From Cafeteria roenbergensis (lineage: Eukaryota > Sar > Bigyra > Bicosoecida > Cafeteriaceae), in contig VLTN01000013.1 in NCBI GenBank assembly GCA_008330645.1, forward strand, positions 248,001 through 312,000: DNA of 64,000 nt, read 5' to 3'. The position numbers were made by a program, and so were the translations under genes. Shown piece after piece: positions 1 through 11,108 of this stretch. Positions within the stretch are counted from its first letter, which is position 1. Every line of letters starts with the position of its first letter. The notes under the pieces were generated by a model that was given only the letters and a program-made list of their open reading frames with translations, searched no databases and was not told the DNA's origin.

Positions 1-3000
1 GGGCCTTGCAGGCCTGCTTCTGCACCTGGGGGGACTCGCGAAACCGAGCCATGCTGTCGACCGTCAAGGCCATGGCCCCGCTCTCGATGATTCGGATCTT
101 GTTGTCGTCGTTCTCGTACGCCAGGTGGCGCAGCGCGACGATGGCGTCCTTGACAGCGCGAAGCTGCTGCTTCGACTCTGGCGCCAGGCACCGCGCGGCT
201 GCCTCGATGCACCCGCACGCGCCCAAGCGCGACCGCATGCCCTCTTGCATGCCGAGGTTCGTCACTGTTTGAAGCGCGTAGGTCAGGCTCAGCGGGTCCT
301 GCGCCAGCGCCGCCCCAAGCGCCAGCGCCGCCACCTCTGGATAGCCCACGTCCTTCATGGTGCGAAGCACGTCCGCCAGCCGCGTGTGCGTTCGGTCCTG
401 CAGCTCCCTCAGCGCGTCGCGCATTGCGGCGACGTCAAGCATCCCGGGAGGCTGCGTGCAGACGAAGTGCACGTGTGCCGCGAGGGCCCTGGTGTCGAGG
501 CGCTTGCACTCGGCGCGCGTGAGGATCATGGGCCCGTGGGCCGTGTGCATCCCGCCCGGGCTCGGTCCCCCGCCGCGCAGGCCGCCAAAGCCGCTCCCTG
601 CGCCGCTCTGGGCTGCCATCGGCTGCCCTCCTCCACCGGCAGCTGGACCAGCGAACAGGCCCGGTCCTAGCGCAGCGGACGCAGGTGGCGCGCCGTAGTG
701 CATGTACTCCGCAGCAACTGGCAGCACGTGCCCCCCGCTGAAGGGCAGCCCCCGGCTGTCCTGCGGGCCCGCCGCCGCGGCGTTCATCGGGTGGTGATGG
801 GGCAGGACGCGCCCTCGCCCGCCGGGCATGGCCGGCGCCCCCTGGTACGGAGCTGCCGGGCCGCCGGCAGACGACGGGGCAGCGGCTCCGAGCCCTGGCG
901 GGTAGGACGGCGGCGAGGGAGCTCCGTGCGGCGGCAGCCTGCCATTCGCTGACATGCCCTGTGGCGCGTAGTGCGCAGGCGGCAAGAAGCCAGCGTACCC
1001 CGAGGGCTCTGCCGGGGCAAGTTGCGGAAAGTCGGGGCCGGGACCAACTGCACGATGGTGCGGGTGGGGCGCGGCCGCATGGTACACGGCGGTGGGCCTG
1101 CTGTCGCCACCTGCGCCGCCGCTGGCATCAGCACCGGCTGTCCCGCCGGAGCTGGCTCCGATGCCAAAGGAGCCGCTGAACGACGGCAAACTGTACGCGT
1201 GCCCTGAGGGCACGGCTGCATCGCCGTAGGAGCCGTAGGCGCCAGGTGCCGAAGCGTATTCCGAGCGCTCCGGAGCGTGAGGCATGCCCCCCGCCGAGAA
1301 GCTCGCGCTGACGGCAAGGGCAGAGCTCGCAGGCTCGGGGTGACGGGCTGGCGCGGCCGAGGCGTGGCCAGAGGTGTCGCCATCGCGGACAAGCCACGAG
1401 ATTGCGGAGGATGCCGTCGGCGCATTGCGCGCGGACAGGCCAGTGCGAGCCCCCGCCGGCTGCGACAGGGTGCCCAGGGCGGCGCCGGGGTCGGACAAGG
1501 CCCGCTCGGTGTCCAAGTCGAGGGAGGTGTGGCGAGGCCTGGATGCGTCCTCGGCCAGGCCTCTGGTTCCGGCAGTCGCGTCGGCGCCCTTGCCTCGCTG
1601 TGGGCGCAGCGCTCCTCCGTCTCCCACTCCCCCTCTTGGGACCCTGTGCCGCGACGGGACGTCGCCTGGCGAGGAGGTGCCACTGCGTTGGACAGGCCCT
1701 GCCTCGCCAGGCAAAGCAGGGAGTCCTGAAATGTCCACCACCAGCACCGCATTGCAAAAGACGGCCGCGTCGCGCGGTGCAGTGGGCTCAAAGTGGGACA
1801 GCCGCACCGGCAGAGCATTGAAGGCGACCGAGGCAGGCAGCGCCACCGCGGCCGGCGCGATGCCGCCAGCCTGCACCTCAGCCTCCGCGCGCCGAGCCCT
1901 GAGCCCTGCGTCGAGCACTGTTGCGGGGGAAGAGCTGGCCTCGTCACCAGTGTCCACGCTGGGGCACCCGCGCTCTGCGCAGAGGTCTGCATCTGCTGCA
2001 TCCGCGGGGGCGCTTGCCGTGACCGTGGTTTGGCTGACCCGACGGGCGTCGTCGGCGCCGTCGTGCGACTCGAGCCCAAACCTGGGCCACCCATCGAATG
2101 CCGCAGTGAGCGAGCATCCGGTGCAATCGCGATCTCTGCCAGGCAGCAGCAACCGAGTCGCGGCGCTGTCCTGCTGGTCGCAACCGGGCTCTGCAGCCGA
2201 GGCCGACACGTCCACCTGAAGAGGAGGCGCAGGCGGCGGGGGAGGGGGATGTGCGCCGGCGCCGCGGCCGATGAGCGCTGTGAACGTTGGTTGCAGGATC
2301 TGCTGGCGTGGCCTGTGAGGACCCTTGCTCCGTGGCACGCAGCCCTTGAGAAACCCCGCGCCGCAAGCCGTCAGAGCGCGAACGCTCAAGGACGCAGGGC
2401 CCTCACCGGCAATGAGGGGGAGGGCCACCCAGCCAGCCGTCCCAGGCAGGGCCGCAGCAAGCGGGAGCGCGTCGCCGCCGTCACCCTTGCGCTGCACGAG
2501 GACGCCAACACCAAGCAGCGCGCCCTGAGGCGTGGCCGGGACGTTGCTGGGCAAGAAGGATGTCATGTCTGGCATGGAGGCCGGGCGACTGAACGAGACA
2601 GCTGAGGGTGCGATGCTGACGGAGCCAGCGGACCCGAAGCGCCGGTGCTGCTGACTCGCGCCCCCGACAGATCCGGCCATGTGCTGATGGGCAAGCTGCT
2701 GCTGGGGGGCACTATCGCAGGCCGCGCTCGCAGGCAGTGCGGCCGAGGTGGCGGTCAAATCACAGGGCTGGGCTGGGCTGGGCCCTTGCAGCAAGTCGTC
2801 AAACGCAGCGGCGTCTCCCGCGTCGGACCGCTCAGAGCGAGCGTCCATGTCATCGAGCCCCAACAACTGCGCCCGCAGGCCTGAGAGCGATTCTTCGACT
2901 GCGGTGACCGCCGCAGCCCAGCCAAGTCCGCCGGCAACGCCCTCCCGCATCGCCACGGCCGCTGCCCGCAGCGGCCCCGCTGCCCCCACTCTGGCGACCG

Positions 3001-5273
3001 TGCCAAGGCCGAGGCTCGCGCCCAAGTCTGACGCTGCCGACATGAGGGCGGAGTGGGCGCCGCCCGGCGCGCCTGAGAAGCTTCGGGACGTGATGCCTTG
3101 CGATGAAGGTGCTCCTTCGTCTTCGAGCACGCCAGCTTCGGCTGCCTCGGCGCGGTCGGCAGCAGCCTCCAGCAGGCCCGCGCAGCCAAGCAGCAACAGG
3201 GGCGATGCATCCACCGATCGCTTCAGGCTCAGGCTACACTCGGCGCCAGCAAGCCGCTGCAGCAAGTCCTTGACTGGGAGGGGGGACTCAGGACGGACCC
3301 GGTCCGAGCTCTCCGGGCGGGGCGAGACTCCTGTGATTGCCCCGCGATCCCCCTGCCTGCCATGCACAGCTGGGCACGCGCCTGCCGACGAGGGATGCCT
3401 CGAGCGTGAAAGTTCCAGAGGCCTGACGTCACTTGCGATGCCCAGCGTGGCGCTGGAGCCACGCGTTGCAAAGCAAACGGCGCCCTCGTCGCGGCGGGCC
3501 CTGTTGGATTCGCCGTCGAAACCTGCGTCTCTGCCGTTCCCCAGCGCCGCAGACCGCTGTCTGCTCCGCAAAGCGGGCGCAGACATGGCCGACTTTTCCG
3601 ATCCGGATATACCCGATAGGCTGTCCCAAGCGTTTGCCTCGTGGGGGTCGTGGCGAGACAGGCAAGCACCTCTGCTGGGTACGGCGCCTTGGGAAGCCGC
3701 GGCGCTTTCCAGAAGGGTACAGTAGTGCGTGGGGAGGGCATCCCAGGCGGCCCGAAACGCGGAGGCCTCGTTCAGCCCGGTCACCGTGCTCGCTGGCGGA
3801 GAGAGAGCCATGGAACCAACCAGCGAGTCGAAGCCCGCTCCGCTTGCGGATTGAAAGCGCCTCACCGATTGGACGCTGCCACTCGCAGTGCCCGCAACGC
3901 GAAAGGGGGCGAGGTCACGTCCCAGCTGGTGCGGGCGATGCCCATCGTTGACTCCCGTGACCCCCGTGACCAGCGCGAGACGTGCGGCAGCGTTGTGTCC
4001 CAGCGCCAGGGCAACGTCGCACGCAACGACTTTTGCCTTTTCCCATTTGCTCGCGCTGCACGAAAGCCCTTGGCACGGCTCCTCCGGGTAGACGGGAACG
4101 CAGCTGCTTGCACTCAGCCAGGCCGCGCGGTCTGGAACGCCGGAGTCCGCAAAGCCCTCATAGAACGGCGAAACAATTGCGATCCCGAACTTTGCCAGCG
4201 CCAAAATTGCCTGCGCGAAAGCAGGCGGCAGCAGGCCAAGAATGCAGGCAGTTCGCGGGCCGCCACGAGGCTCGAACCCCAGAGCAGCGTGGGGGGCCTG
4301 GCATGGGAGGCCAGGTCGTCGGTCAGGGGCGCGGCGAAAGAGAGCCAGCAACGCCCAAGCCAGGACTGTCTTCGCTGCGCGGGCTCTTGGCGCGCTGTGG
4401 GTCGGGCCAGCGATGCAGCGACAGCGGGCAGCGATCCGCCCCGCAAACGCGGGGCCTGTGACAGCAGCATGCGCCAGGAAGCCCCTCCCCTTGGCCGCGA
4501 TGGGCGGGCTAAGGGGCGTCGAGAAACCAGACGCTGTCGAGGCCCGGTCTGCTCGACGACTGGCATGTCGCGGCGGCGCTGCGGTGCCTGCGCAAAACAG
4601 TCCCCCGCCCCGCGGGGCGCCAACCAACTGCGTGGTGGCCGCGCGCAGGCTGGCGCGCACGCCTGCTCTGTCTTCCGGCCCCAGCGACGAGCGGGGGAGC
4701 GAAGGACGCGGCAGCCGAGGGCTGCCGCAAAGGACCCGTCTGGGCTTCGGTTCCGGGCTTCCACGGATAGTGCCCCATCGAACACCTGCCGCGTCTTCAT
4801 GACTCTTCGCTATCGGGCCGGCAGGCCAGCGGGAGGCAAGGCGGGCCCCAAGGGCCGGCGAGAAGCGAGCAGCCTTGCTTCGCAACGCGGAGCTGCGGGA
4901 ACGCCTGGCGCACGGGCGTTGGAGCGGGAGCGGTTCCTCTCACCTCGACACTGGAAGCGGCGAATTCTGCCGCGGACAGCCTGTCGCGCCCACAGAACTT
5001 GGGCGCCGCCATGCGCAGCTCGCCAGACACGGCGCCGCATCCGTGTGCAGGTTGAAGCACGGCTGCCGCCACGGGCAGCACGCTTCCGACCCGGGCGCAC
5101 CTGGAAAGCACGACAGCGACGGATTGGCTCGGAGCTGCGAGCTGCTCAACCAAGTAGCTTGGCGCCCCGGCCCAGCCAGGGGATGCTACAAACGCGCTCG
5201 GCGCAGTGCTGCCCGGCTCGGAGAGGACTCCCCAATCCCTCAGGGCGTGCTGCTCGGCGGGGGCGCTCAGCAT
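1..5273 (-). CDS. Giant low-complexity protein with C-terminal ARM-like repeats, partial (runs off left edge)
   Basis: One minus-strand frame is open from about 4939 to base 1, roughly 1,640 codons. It encodes a weakly ordered N-terminal third, then a long Ser/Pro/Gly/Tyr-rich stretch (about 2100-600). The end resembles armadillo/HEAT repeats, with pieces such as ALRHLAYENDDNKIRIIESG at 170-90, matching the ARM pattern of a hydrophobic helix, Asn, then a GA(I/M) turn. The frame has no Met before about 3813, so the start is probably in a spliced upstream exon. A candidate opens with Met at 5273 and reaches a GAG|GTGAGA donor near 4964, but no acceptor in matching phase was fixed. The start is therefore unsure. 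ARM domains usually bind other proteins. No known family was recognised for the N-terminal part, and the true C-terminus lies outside the window. Confidence 0.55.
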
Positions 5274-5900
5274 GGCGTCGGATGGTCGCGACCGCAGGCT
5301 TGCTTGGTCGGGCGCCGCACAACAGCGCGGTGGCGCCAGCGCCTCGCAATCAGGCAGCCTGAGGCCGAGGAGCCGCCGGTTGGTCGCGCCGTGGCGGCCG
5401 CTCGCAGAGGTGTGCGGCCCTGCGGCCCAATTTCCACCTCAGAGCACATCACTCTGCCTGCGTCCTTCCCGACTGACCCCGTTTCGCTCGAGCTGACTCG
5501 CGGCCGTTGTCGGGAGCTGCGCCTGCCCGGCAGCCGCCGCACCAGGTCCGGCGGCACCCGGCATGGCCGTGGGGTTCCTGGCCGGGTTCCATCCTTCTGC
5601 CCACGTGGCGGCCCAGGCGATTGCGGCTCGGGGAGCCGTCACATCCGCAGCCGTCTGACCGAAACTATGCGGAGCCGCGTTTCTGTGAGCAGACCGCGAG
5701 CGCCGCGGGGCTCTGCCATGATCTTGCCCGGACGGCAAATATCCGGCGGCCCGCCTGCTTGCGCGAGAGCGCTCGGCCTGCTCCTCAGAACAGGGCTCGC
5801 CGTCACTCGCGCGCCAGCGCTCCCCCGCGCCGGCCGCTCCCGCCGCCGCCCCGCCGCTCCGCGGCCCCGGCCCTGTCGCTCGCTCGTCCCGGCCCTTGCC
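5274..5900. promoter_or_regulatory. Divergent intergenic region between the ARM-repeat gene and HDAC
   Basis: About 630 bases separate the two putative start regions. No coding frame with family resemblance was seen. It presumably holds both promoters, but I could not identify a TATA-like or other element. Confidence 0.35.
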
Positions 5901-8150
5901 ATGGCTGTGACCCGCGGCCCCACCACCCGGCGCGTGGCCTACACGTACGACCCGGAGACCGGCAACTACAGCTACGGACTGCAGCACCCCATGAAGGCGA
6001 GCCCAGCGAGCCCGCCGCGCGGCCTCGAGCAAGGGCAGCCCGGCACCGGCGCCCCAGGGCCCGGGGAGCCTCCAGCGAGGCTTGGGCGCTGCCGCTAGCG
6101 CAGGCTTGCGCGGTCGCGCCTGATCCCCTTTCTGCTCGAACCTCGTCACCCTTGCCCCCCTCGCCCTGCTTCCCCGGCCCGACGACCCGCGCGCAGCCCC
6201 ACCGAATGCGGATGGCCCACAACCTGATCGTGAACTACGGCCTCTACAAGCACATGGAGGTCTTCGTGAGCCCTGGCCAAGTTCCGCCGAGCCCTTCGCC
6301 CGGCGACGCTTTGCAACCCCGCACCGCGCGTGGCTCGAGCAGCTCGCACGCCCGCCCGCCAAACAGCCGTGCGCCACAGAGCCAAGCGGTGATACCACGG
6401 CGCCGCGCCCCCCTTTTTGCGCCCTGCCGTGGGAGGGCCGCCAACCGTGTGTGGTCGCTGCCGCCGCCGCCCAAGCTACCGAGCCGCAGAAGCCCGTGCT
6501 TGTGGACGCCATGGAGATGACGAGGTTCCACACGGACGACTACGTCGACTTCTTGCGCACGGTGACCCCGGACAACATGCACGACCACCTTCGGTCCCTG
6601 AAGCGGTGAGCAGGGCGAGGCGCAGCTGCAGGACCCGCCGCAGGCGAGCACCACCGGCCCCCTCCGCGCCCCGCGCCAGCGCCCCCGCTCGCCAACCCCC
6701 CCGTTGCCCAATCACCTGCCTATGCGCTTGCGTGCGTGCTCGTGTGGGCGCGTGCGCTTCTCCCGCAGGTACAACATCGGCGACGACTGCCCCGTCTTCG
6801 ACGGCCTCTACGAGTTCTGCCAAGTCAGCGCTTCCGGGTCGCTCGGCGGCGCCGCAAAGCTCAACAGGGGCGACGCGGACGTCTGCATCAACTGGGCCGG
6901 CGGCTTGCACCACGCCAAGCGATCCGAGGCCTCCGGGTTCTGCTACGTGAACGACTGCGTTCTCGCCATCCTTGAGCTCCTCAAGTGAGCGAGGCCTGCC
7001 AGCCGTCGCCAACGCCGACGCGTGTGCGACGTGGCGGCGCCCGGCCCCCTGTCACAAAGCGACGCTTCTGCTGCTGCTGTTGGCACGTCTGCCGGTGCTT
7101 GTGGCTCGGTTGGCCTGCGCACGCACCGAGCCAGAGCCGCGCCCGAGCCGCGCCCCGCCGCGCAACCCTCGCTACCACCCTGCCCCGTGCCGCCTCGTCC
7201 CGCGCAGAGTGCATCGCCGCGTGCTCTACGTCGACATCGATATCCACCACGGCGACGGCGTGGAGGAGGCATTCTACACCACCGACCGGGTGATGACCTG
7301 CTCCTTCCACAAGTTTGGAGACTACTTCCCGGGAACCGGGCACTGGAAGGACATTGGCTACGGGCAGGGCAAGCGCTACAGCGTCAACTGCCCCCTGCGC
7401 GACGGCATGGACGACGACAGTTTCCGCGAGGTGTTCCGCCCCGTCATCGCCACAATCATGGAGCGCTACCAGCCGGAGGCGGTGGTCCTGCAGTGCGGCG
7501 CGGACTCCCTCGCCGGCGACCGCCTGGGCTGCTTCAACCTCAGCCTCAAGGGCCACGCTGGCGCGGTGGAGTACGTTCGCTCCTTCGGCCTGCCGACGCT
7601 CGTCCTGGGCGGAGGCGGCTACACGATGCGCAACGTGGCCCGCTGCTGGACGTATGAGACGAGCGTGCTCACTGGCATTGCCATCGACGACGAGCTCCCC
7701 TACAACGACTACTTCGAGTACTACGGGCCCGACTACCGCCTCCAGATCGAGTCCTCCAACATGGAGAACCTCAACAGCCGCAAGTACCTCGAGGAGGTGA
7801 CCGCTCGCATCCTCGAGTCCCTCCGCGGCATCGAGGCGGCCCCTGGAATCGAGGTGCAGACTGGGTCCAGCGCACGTACCCCGAAGATCCTCGAGCTCGC
7901 GCCCGACGAGGACGACGAGGACGAGAGCGAGCGAACGGGCAGGGCTGAGACCCGCAGACGCCAGCACAAGGGCGAGTACTATGACTCGGTCAGGGACCAC
8001 GACGTGGACCCCGACGGAGGCCTTGGCGAGCACGAGGGCGCTGGCCCCTCCTCCTCTTCCTCCTCCTCCTCCTCCTCTTCGGCAGCCGCCGCTGCCGCGG
8101 CGTCGGCAGAATCTGGCGGCCCCGGCTCTTCGTCCAGCGGGACAGCCTGA
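5901..8150 (+). CDS. Class I (RPD3/HDAC1-type) histone deacetylase
   Basis: Removes acetyl groups from histone lysines, normally within nuclear corepressor complexes. Five exons: 5901-5996, 6197-6265, 6490-6605, 6769-6984, 7208-8150 (479 aa). The order of motifs follows human HDAC1 closely: [31 protein letters not shown], the catalytic [16 protein letters not shown], the zinc-binding [30 protein letters not shown] and the active-site Tyr in [15 protein letters not shown]. All expected catalytic and zinc residues are present, so it should be active. The tail after about residue 385 is acidic, then poly-Ser and poly-Ala, in place of the Lys/Glu-rich animal tail. The first intron has a GC donor (AAG|GCGAGC). 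The other three use GTGAGC. The ATG at 5901 sits in a good gccATGG context. Confidence 0.97.
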
Positions 8151-8303
8151 CGGCGCCCCGCTTTTGTTTTGATCTGCGCTGCTGCGTGACCGCAGCGCGG
8201 CCCCTTGGCACCCTCAGGCGCCACAATCGTGCCCGTTCGCATCGCAGTGGCCCGCCCAATCGCATTCACTCGCACACGCACGCCCCCGTGCGTCGCACAA
8301 ATC

Positions 8304-10091
8304 TCACTCGTCGGCGTCCTCGGCCTTGGCATCCGCCCCCGCGGCGGCGGCCGGCGGCGGCAGCACAAGCACCAGCTTCCCCTGCGCCCCGCCCGGGTGC
8401 GCCAGCACCTCTCTGTGCGCCTCCGCCGCGCCCGCGAGGCCCTCGAACGACTTCCCCACCAGCGGGCTCGCGCCCCCGGCGGCGCTGGTCCACCGAAGCC
8501 AGGCGCCGACGTCCGCCATCATCGCTGCCAGGTCCGCGTCGGTCGCAAACGCCAGGGCCACGCCCGCCACGCTGGCCTCTCGCGACATCAGGTCCCGCGG
8601 GTTCACCTCCACCGCGCCCCGGCTGCCGACCACGGCGACGTGGCCCCGGTGGGCGAGCAGAGTCAGGTCCGTTCCCAGGTTGGCGTTCGCGAGGCACTCC
8701 ACGATGACGTCAAACCCGGACTTTGCAGCGGCGCCGCCTGCGCGCCCACCAGTGGCAGCCAGAGCGGCGCGGAGCGCAGCGGCGTCCCCGTGCCCCACCG
8801 CAGCGTTTGCCCCTGCTGCAATGACGGCCTTGCGCCCGGCCTCGGAGGAAGCCGTGCCCACCACGAAGGCGCCCTTGCGCGTGGCCAGCTGGACCGCCGC
8901 GATGCCGACCGCGCCGCTGGCGCCGTGCACGAGAACGGCGCACCCCGGGGCGAAGCGGCGCGTGCTATTGAGCGCCCGGTAGGCGGTGAAGTACGGCGTC
9001 GGGATGGCAGCCGCCTGAGCCCAGGTCAGCCCGGCCGCGCCCTGCTCCGGCGCGCCAAGCGCCGCGCCCGCCGCGGCGGGCGCGGAGCTACCTGCCGCCG
9101 CAGCCTCGGCACCGCCTGCCCCAGGCGCCGGGCGGCCCGCACTGGCGCGCAGACGGAAAGGAACCACCCTCGCGAGCGGAGCCACCGCGTACGTCGCGTA
9201 GGACCCCGACGTGGCCGCGCCGGTGAAGACTGCCGCCCCGGGCTCGGCCCAGTGGGGGAGGCCGTGCTCGTCCGTGCCGGGCACCATGAGGGAGGCCGGG
9301 GCCTTGCCCGGCTCGGGCGCGACGGCGCGCACCAGCTCGCCGGCGCAGTCTGCCCCGGGAGTGTAGGGCAGGTCGGGCAGCCTGGCGTACGCTCCGGAGC
9401 GGATGTACGTGTCCACGGGGTTCACCCCCACGGCGCGGACGCGGATGAGGCACTCCCCGGGCTTGGGAACGGGAACGGGGGCATCCGCCCTCACGGCGAG
9501 CACGTCGGGGTCACCGAAAGCCGCCACGCGCACCGCCGGAGCTGCCGCCGGGATGGCCCGGGCGAATGCCTGCGCCTTGTTCGACGAGGCGAGCCACGGG
9601 TCGGCGCCTGCGGCGTCGCTCGCAGCGCCGGCCTCGCCGCTCGCGCTGCGGCGAGAAGCCCCCCCTCCCGCTGCCGTCCCCGCCGAGCCCGTCGACGAGA
9701 ACGGCCCGAGCAGGTCCGACACTCGAGACTTGAACTCAGCAGCGAAGCCCGCCAAGGAGGCGGTGGGCGCACCAGACGCCACGGCCACCAGCCACGTGCT
9801 CGCGGACGCATCCCGCGCGAGCGCGGTCGCGGCTGTCGCGGCCTCGTTCGACACGCCCGGCCGGCGCAGCAGCACCAGCAGCAGAGGCGTGCCGCCGCGA
9901 ATGCCAGATTCCGCAGCGCTCAGCCACATGCGAGCCGAGTCCATGGAGCCGGCGTTTGCAATGTCGGCAACCACGGCCACCAGGTGAGCCCTGCGCCCGT
10001 GGATTGAAGCAAGTGGCCGCAGCTCCGGCTCGTCCGCCACGCTCACCACCCGCATCTGCTCCCCTTCGTCCCCAATGGCGACGATCATCTC
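8304..10091 (-). CDS. Quinone-oxidoreductase-like MDR enzyme with an extra N-terminal domain
   Basis: Intronless from ATG 10091 (595 aa). The C-terminal two thirds are a medium-chain dehydrogenase/reductase of the zeta-crystallin (CRYZ) type: a GroES-like part with VRAVGVNPVDTYIRSGAY and PYTPGADCAG, then a Rossmann part with the NADPH-binding VLVHGASGAVGIAAVQLA. No structural-zinc Cys cluster is visible, as expected for quinone reductases that use NADPH. The first ~190 residues are an alpha/beta-looking segment (PLLLVLLRRPGV and similar) that ordinary CRYZ proteins (~330 aa) lack, and I do not recognise it. The frame stays open upstream to 10352 with only a TTG near its start, so a spliced upstream exon is possible. 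An Ala/Gly-rich insertion interrupts the catalytic domain around residue 360. Confidence 0.85.
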   Translation of the reverse strand, partial: EMIVAIGDEGEQMRVVSVADEPELRPLASIHGRRAHLVAVVADIANAGSMDSARMWLSAAESGIRGGTPLLLVLLRRPGVSNEAATAATALARDASASTWLVAVASGAPTASLAGFAAEFKSRVSDLLGPFSSTGSAGTAAGGGASRRSASGEAGAASDAAGADPWLASSNKAQAFARAIPAAAPAVRVAAFGDPDVLAVRADAPVPVPKPGECLIRVRAVGVNPVDTYIRSGAYARLPDLPYTPGADCAGELVRAVAPEPGKAPASLMVPGTDEHGLPHWAEPGAAVFTGAATSGSYATYAVAPLARVVPFRLRASAGRPAPGAGGAEAAAAGSSAPAAAGAALGAPEQGAAGLTWAQAAAIPTPYFTAYRALNSTRRFAPGCAVLVHGASGAVGIAAVQLATRKGAFVVGTASSEAGRKAVIAAGANAAVGHGDAAALRAALAATGGRAGGAAAKSGFDVIVECLANANLGTDLTLLAHRGHVAVVGSRGAVEVNPRDLMSREASVAGVALAFATDADLAAMMADVGAWLRWTSAAGGASPLVGKSFEGLAGAAEAHREVLAHPGGAQGKLVLVLPPPAAAAGADAKAEDADE

Positions 10092-10600
10092 CTCTGGCTT
10101 GCCCCCTGCGCCACGCGGGACCACAGAGACGCACACTCGCGGTGGCAAGCCACGAATTGTATCTTGCAGATGGCAAAGACTCACTGCAAGCGCTGGCTCT
10201 GGGAGAGCAGTGCTGGCGCGAGCGCGAGGCCGGCGCTGCCGGCGAGGCGTGCTCACCCGCGGACTCAGTGCGAGTGAGCGGCGGACCTGCGTCGAGGCCG
10301 GGGTCTGCCGCCTTGGGGGCAGCGACAAGCTCCCGTTTCCGGTTGTCTCCAAGCAGCAGCAAAATTCTTCTTGACTGCCCCGCCGACAAGACCCGCCCAG
10401 GGGGCGGCCCCTCCCCGGAAGTCGACCTATTTCCTGCAGCGGGGTCCATAGCCGTGCCTGTTTGGGGTCCGTCCTCGCGGCGCTGTCGAGAGTGGCGCCG
10501 GCAACTCAACTCCCCCCAAAACCGGGCGTCTGAATATTAGCGAGCGCCCAAGACCGCTGCCCGGTCGGCCACGCAGTCCACCCGAGCCCCGCGAGGACCC
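10092..10600. promoter_or_regulatory. Divergent intergenic region between the MDR enzyme and PREY genes
   Basis: About 510 bases between two opposed starts. The left part is open in the frame of the MDR gene and may hide a 5' exon. A somewhat AT-richer stretch at about 10505-10545 lies just upstream of the PREY-like gene. No defined promoter motif was recognised. Confidence 0.3.
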
Positions 10601-10891
10601 ATGCTCGCCCTTTCGGCCAGGGTGGCGCGGCGCAGCGTCCGTCGCCTCGCAGCTCGCGCACACATGGCAGGCCTCTCCTCCGCCTCGCAGGCGGAGCCGC
10701 GCGTTCGGCCTTCCGACGAAGCGCTCGCGCTGCTGGCCTGCCCCATCACCAAGGAGGCGCTGCGCTACGACCCCGAGACGCACGAGCTGGTGTCGGACGC
10801 AGCGGGGCTTGCCTTCCCCATCCAGGGAAGCATCCTGAACTTGATGCCGCAAGACGCCCGAGTCGTGAGGCGGGTGACAGGCGACGAGTGA
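10601..10891 (+). CDS. PREY / UPF0434 (Trm112-like) mitochondrial protein
   Basis: A 96-residue single-exon protein. The first ~25 residues are rich in Arg, Ala and Ser with no acid residues (MLALSARVARRSVRRLAARA), a typical mitochondrial targeting sequence. Residues ~43-85 form a UPF0434/Trm112 fold: LLACPITKEALRYDPETHEL and then LAFPIQGSILNLMPQDAR, the family signature (LxCPxxKxxL ... AYPIxDGIPxLLPxEA). Bacterial YcaR and human PREY (PYURF) are homologous. PREY is known to stabilise mitochondrial methyltransferases such as COQ5 and NDUFAF5, so a chaperone-like role in ubiquinone and complex I assembly is the best inference. Confidence 0.88.
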   Translation: MLALSARVARRSVRRLAARAHMAGLSSASQAEPRVRPSDEALALLACPITKEALRYDPETHELVSDAAGLAFPIQGSILNLMPQDARVVRRVTGDE

Positions 10892-11108
10892 TTAGGCGGC
10901 AGCCGCCGCCGCTCGCCCCTCCGGAAGCCGGCCTGGGTGCCCAGCCTGATGATTGGTGCTGCGTGCATACGATTGCGTGCCCATGGAGTGCGCGCGCGGC
11001 CGCCAGTGTGTGATGGCGTCGGGTGCTGCTCAAACTTGTTGCAAAGCGCTGGCCCCGCTCCTCGGCTGGGCACGCCTGCTGCGCGCTTCGCGACACGCCA
11101 TTGCCCGG

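Noticed and set aside
4255-4290. A ggggttcgagcc sequence on the minus strand resembling a tRNA T-arm
   Set aside because: The flanking bases do not form the T-stem or an acceptor stem, there is no D-arm or anticodon arm at the right distance, and it lies within an open coding frame.
3641-5362. A 573-codon plus-strand frame antisense to the ARM-repeat gene
   Set aside because: The translation is an Arg/Ala/Gly-rich sequence with no pattern. The minus-strand frame has better codon bias and continues coherently to the ARM-like repeats.
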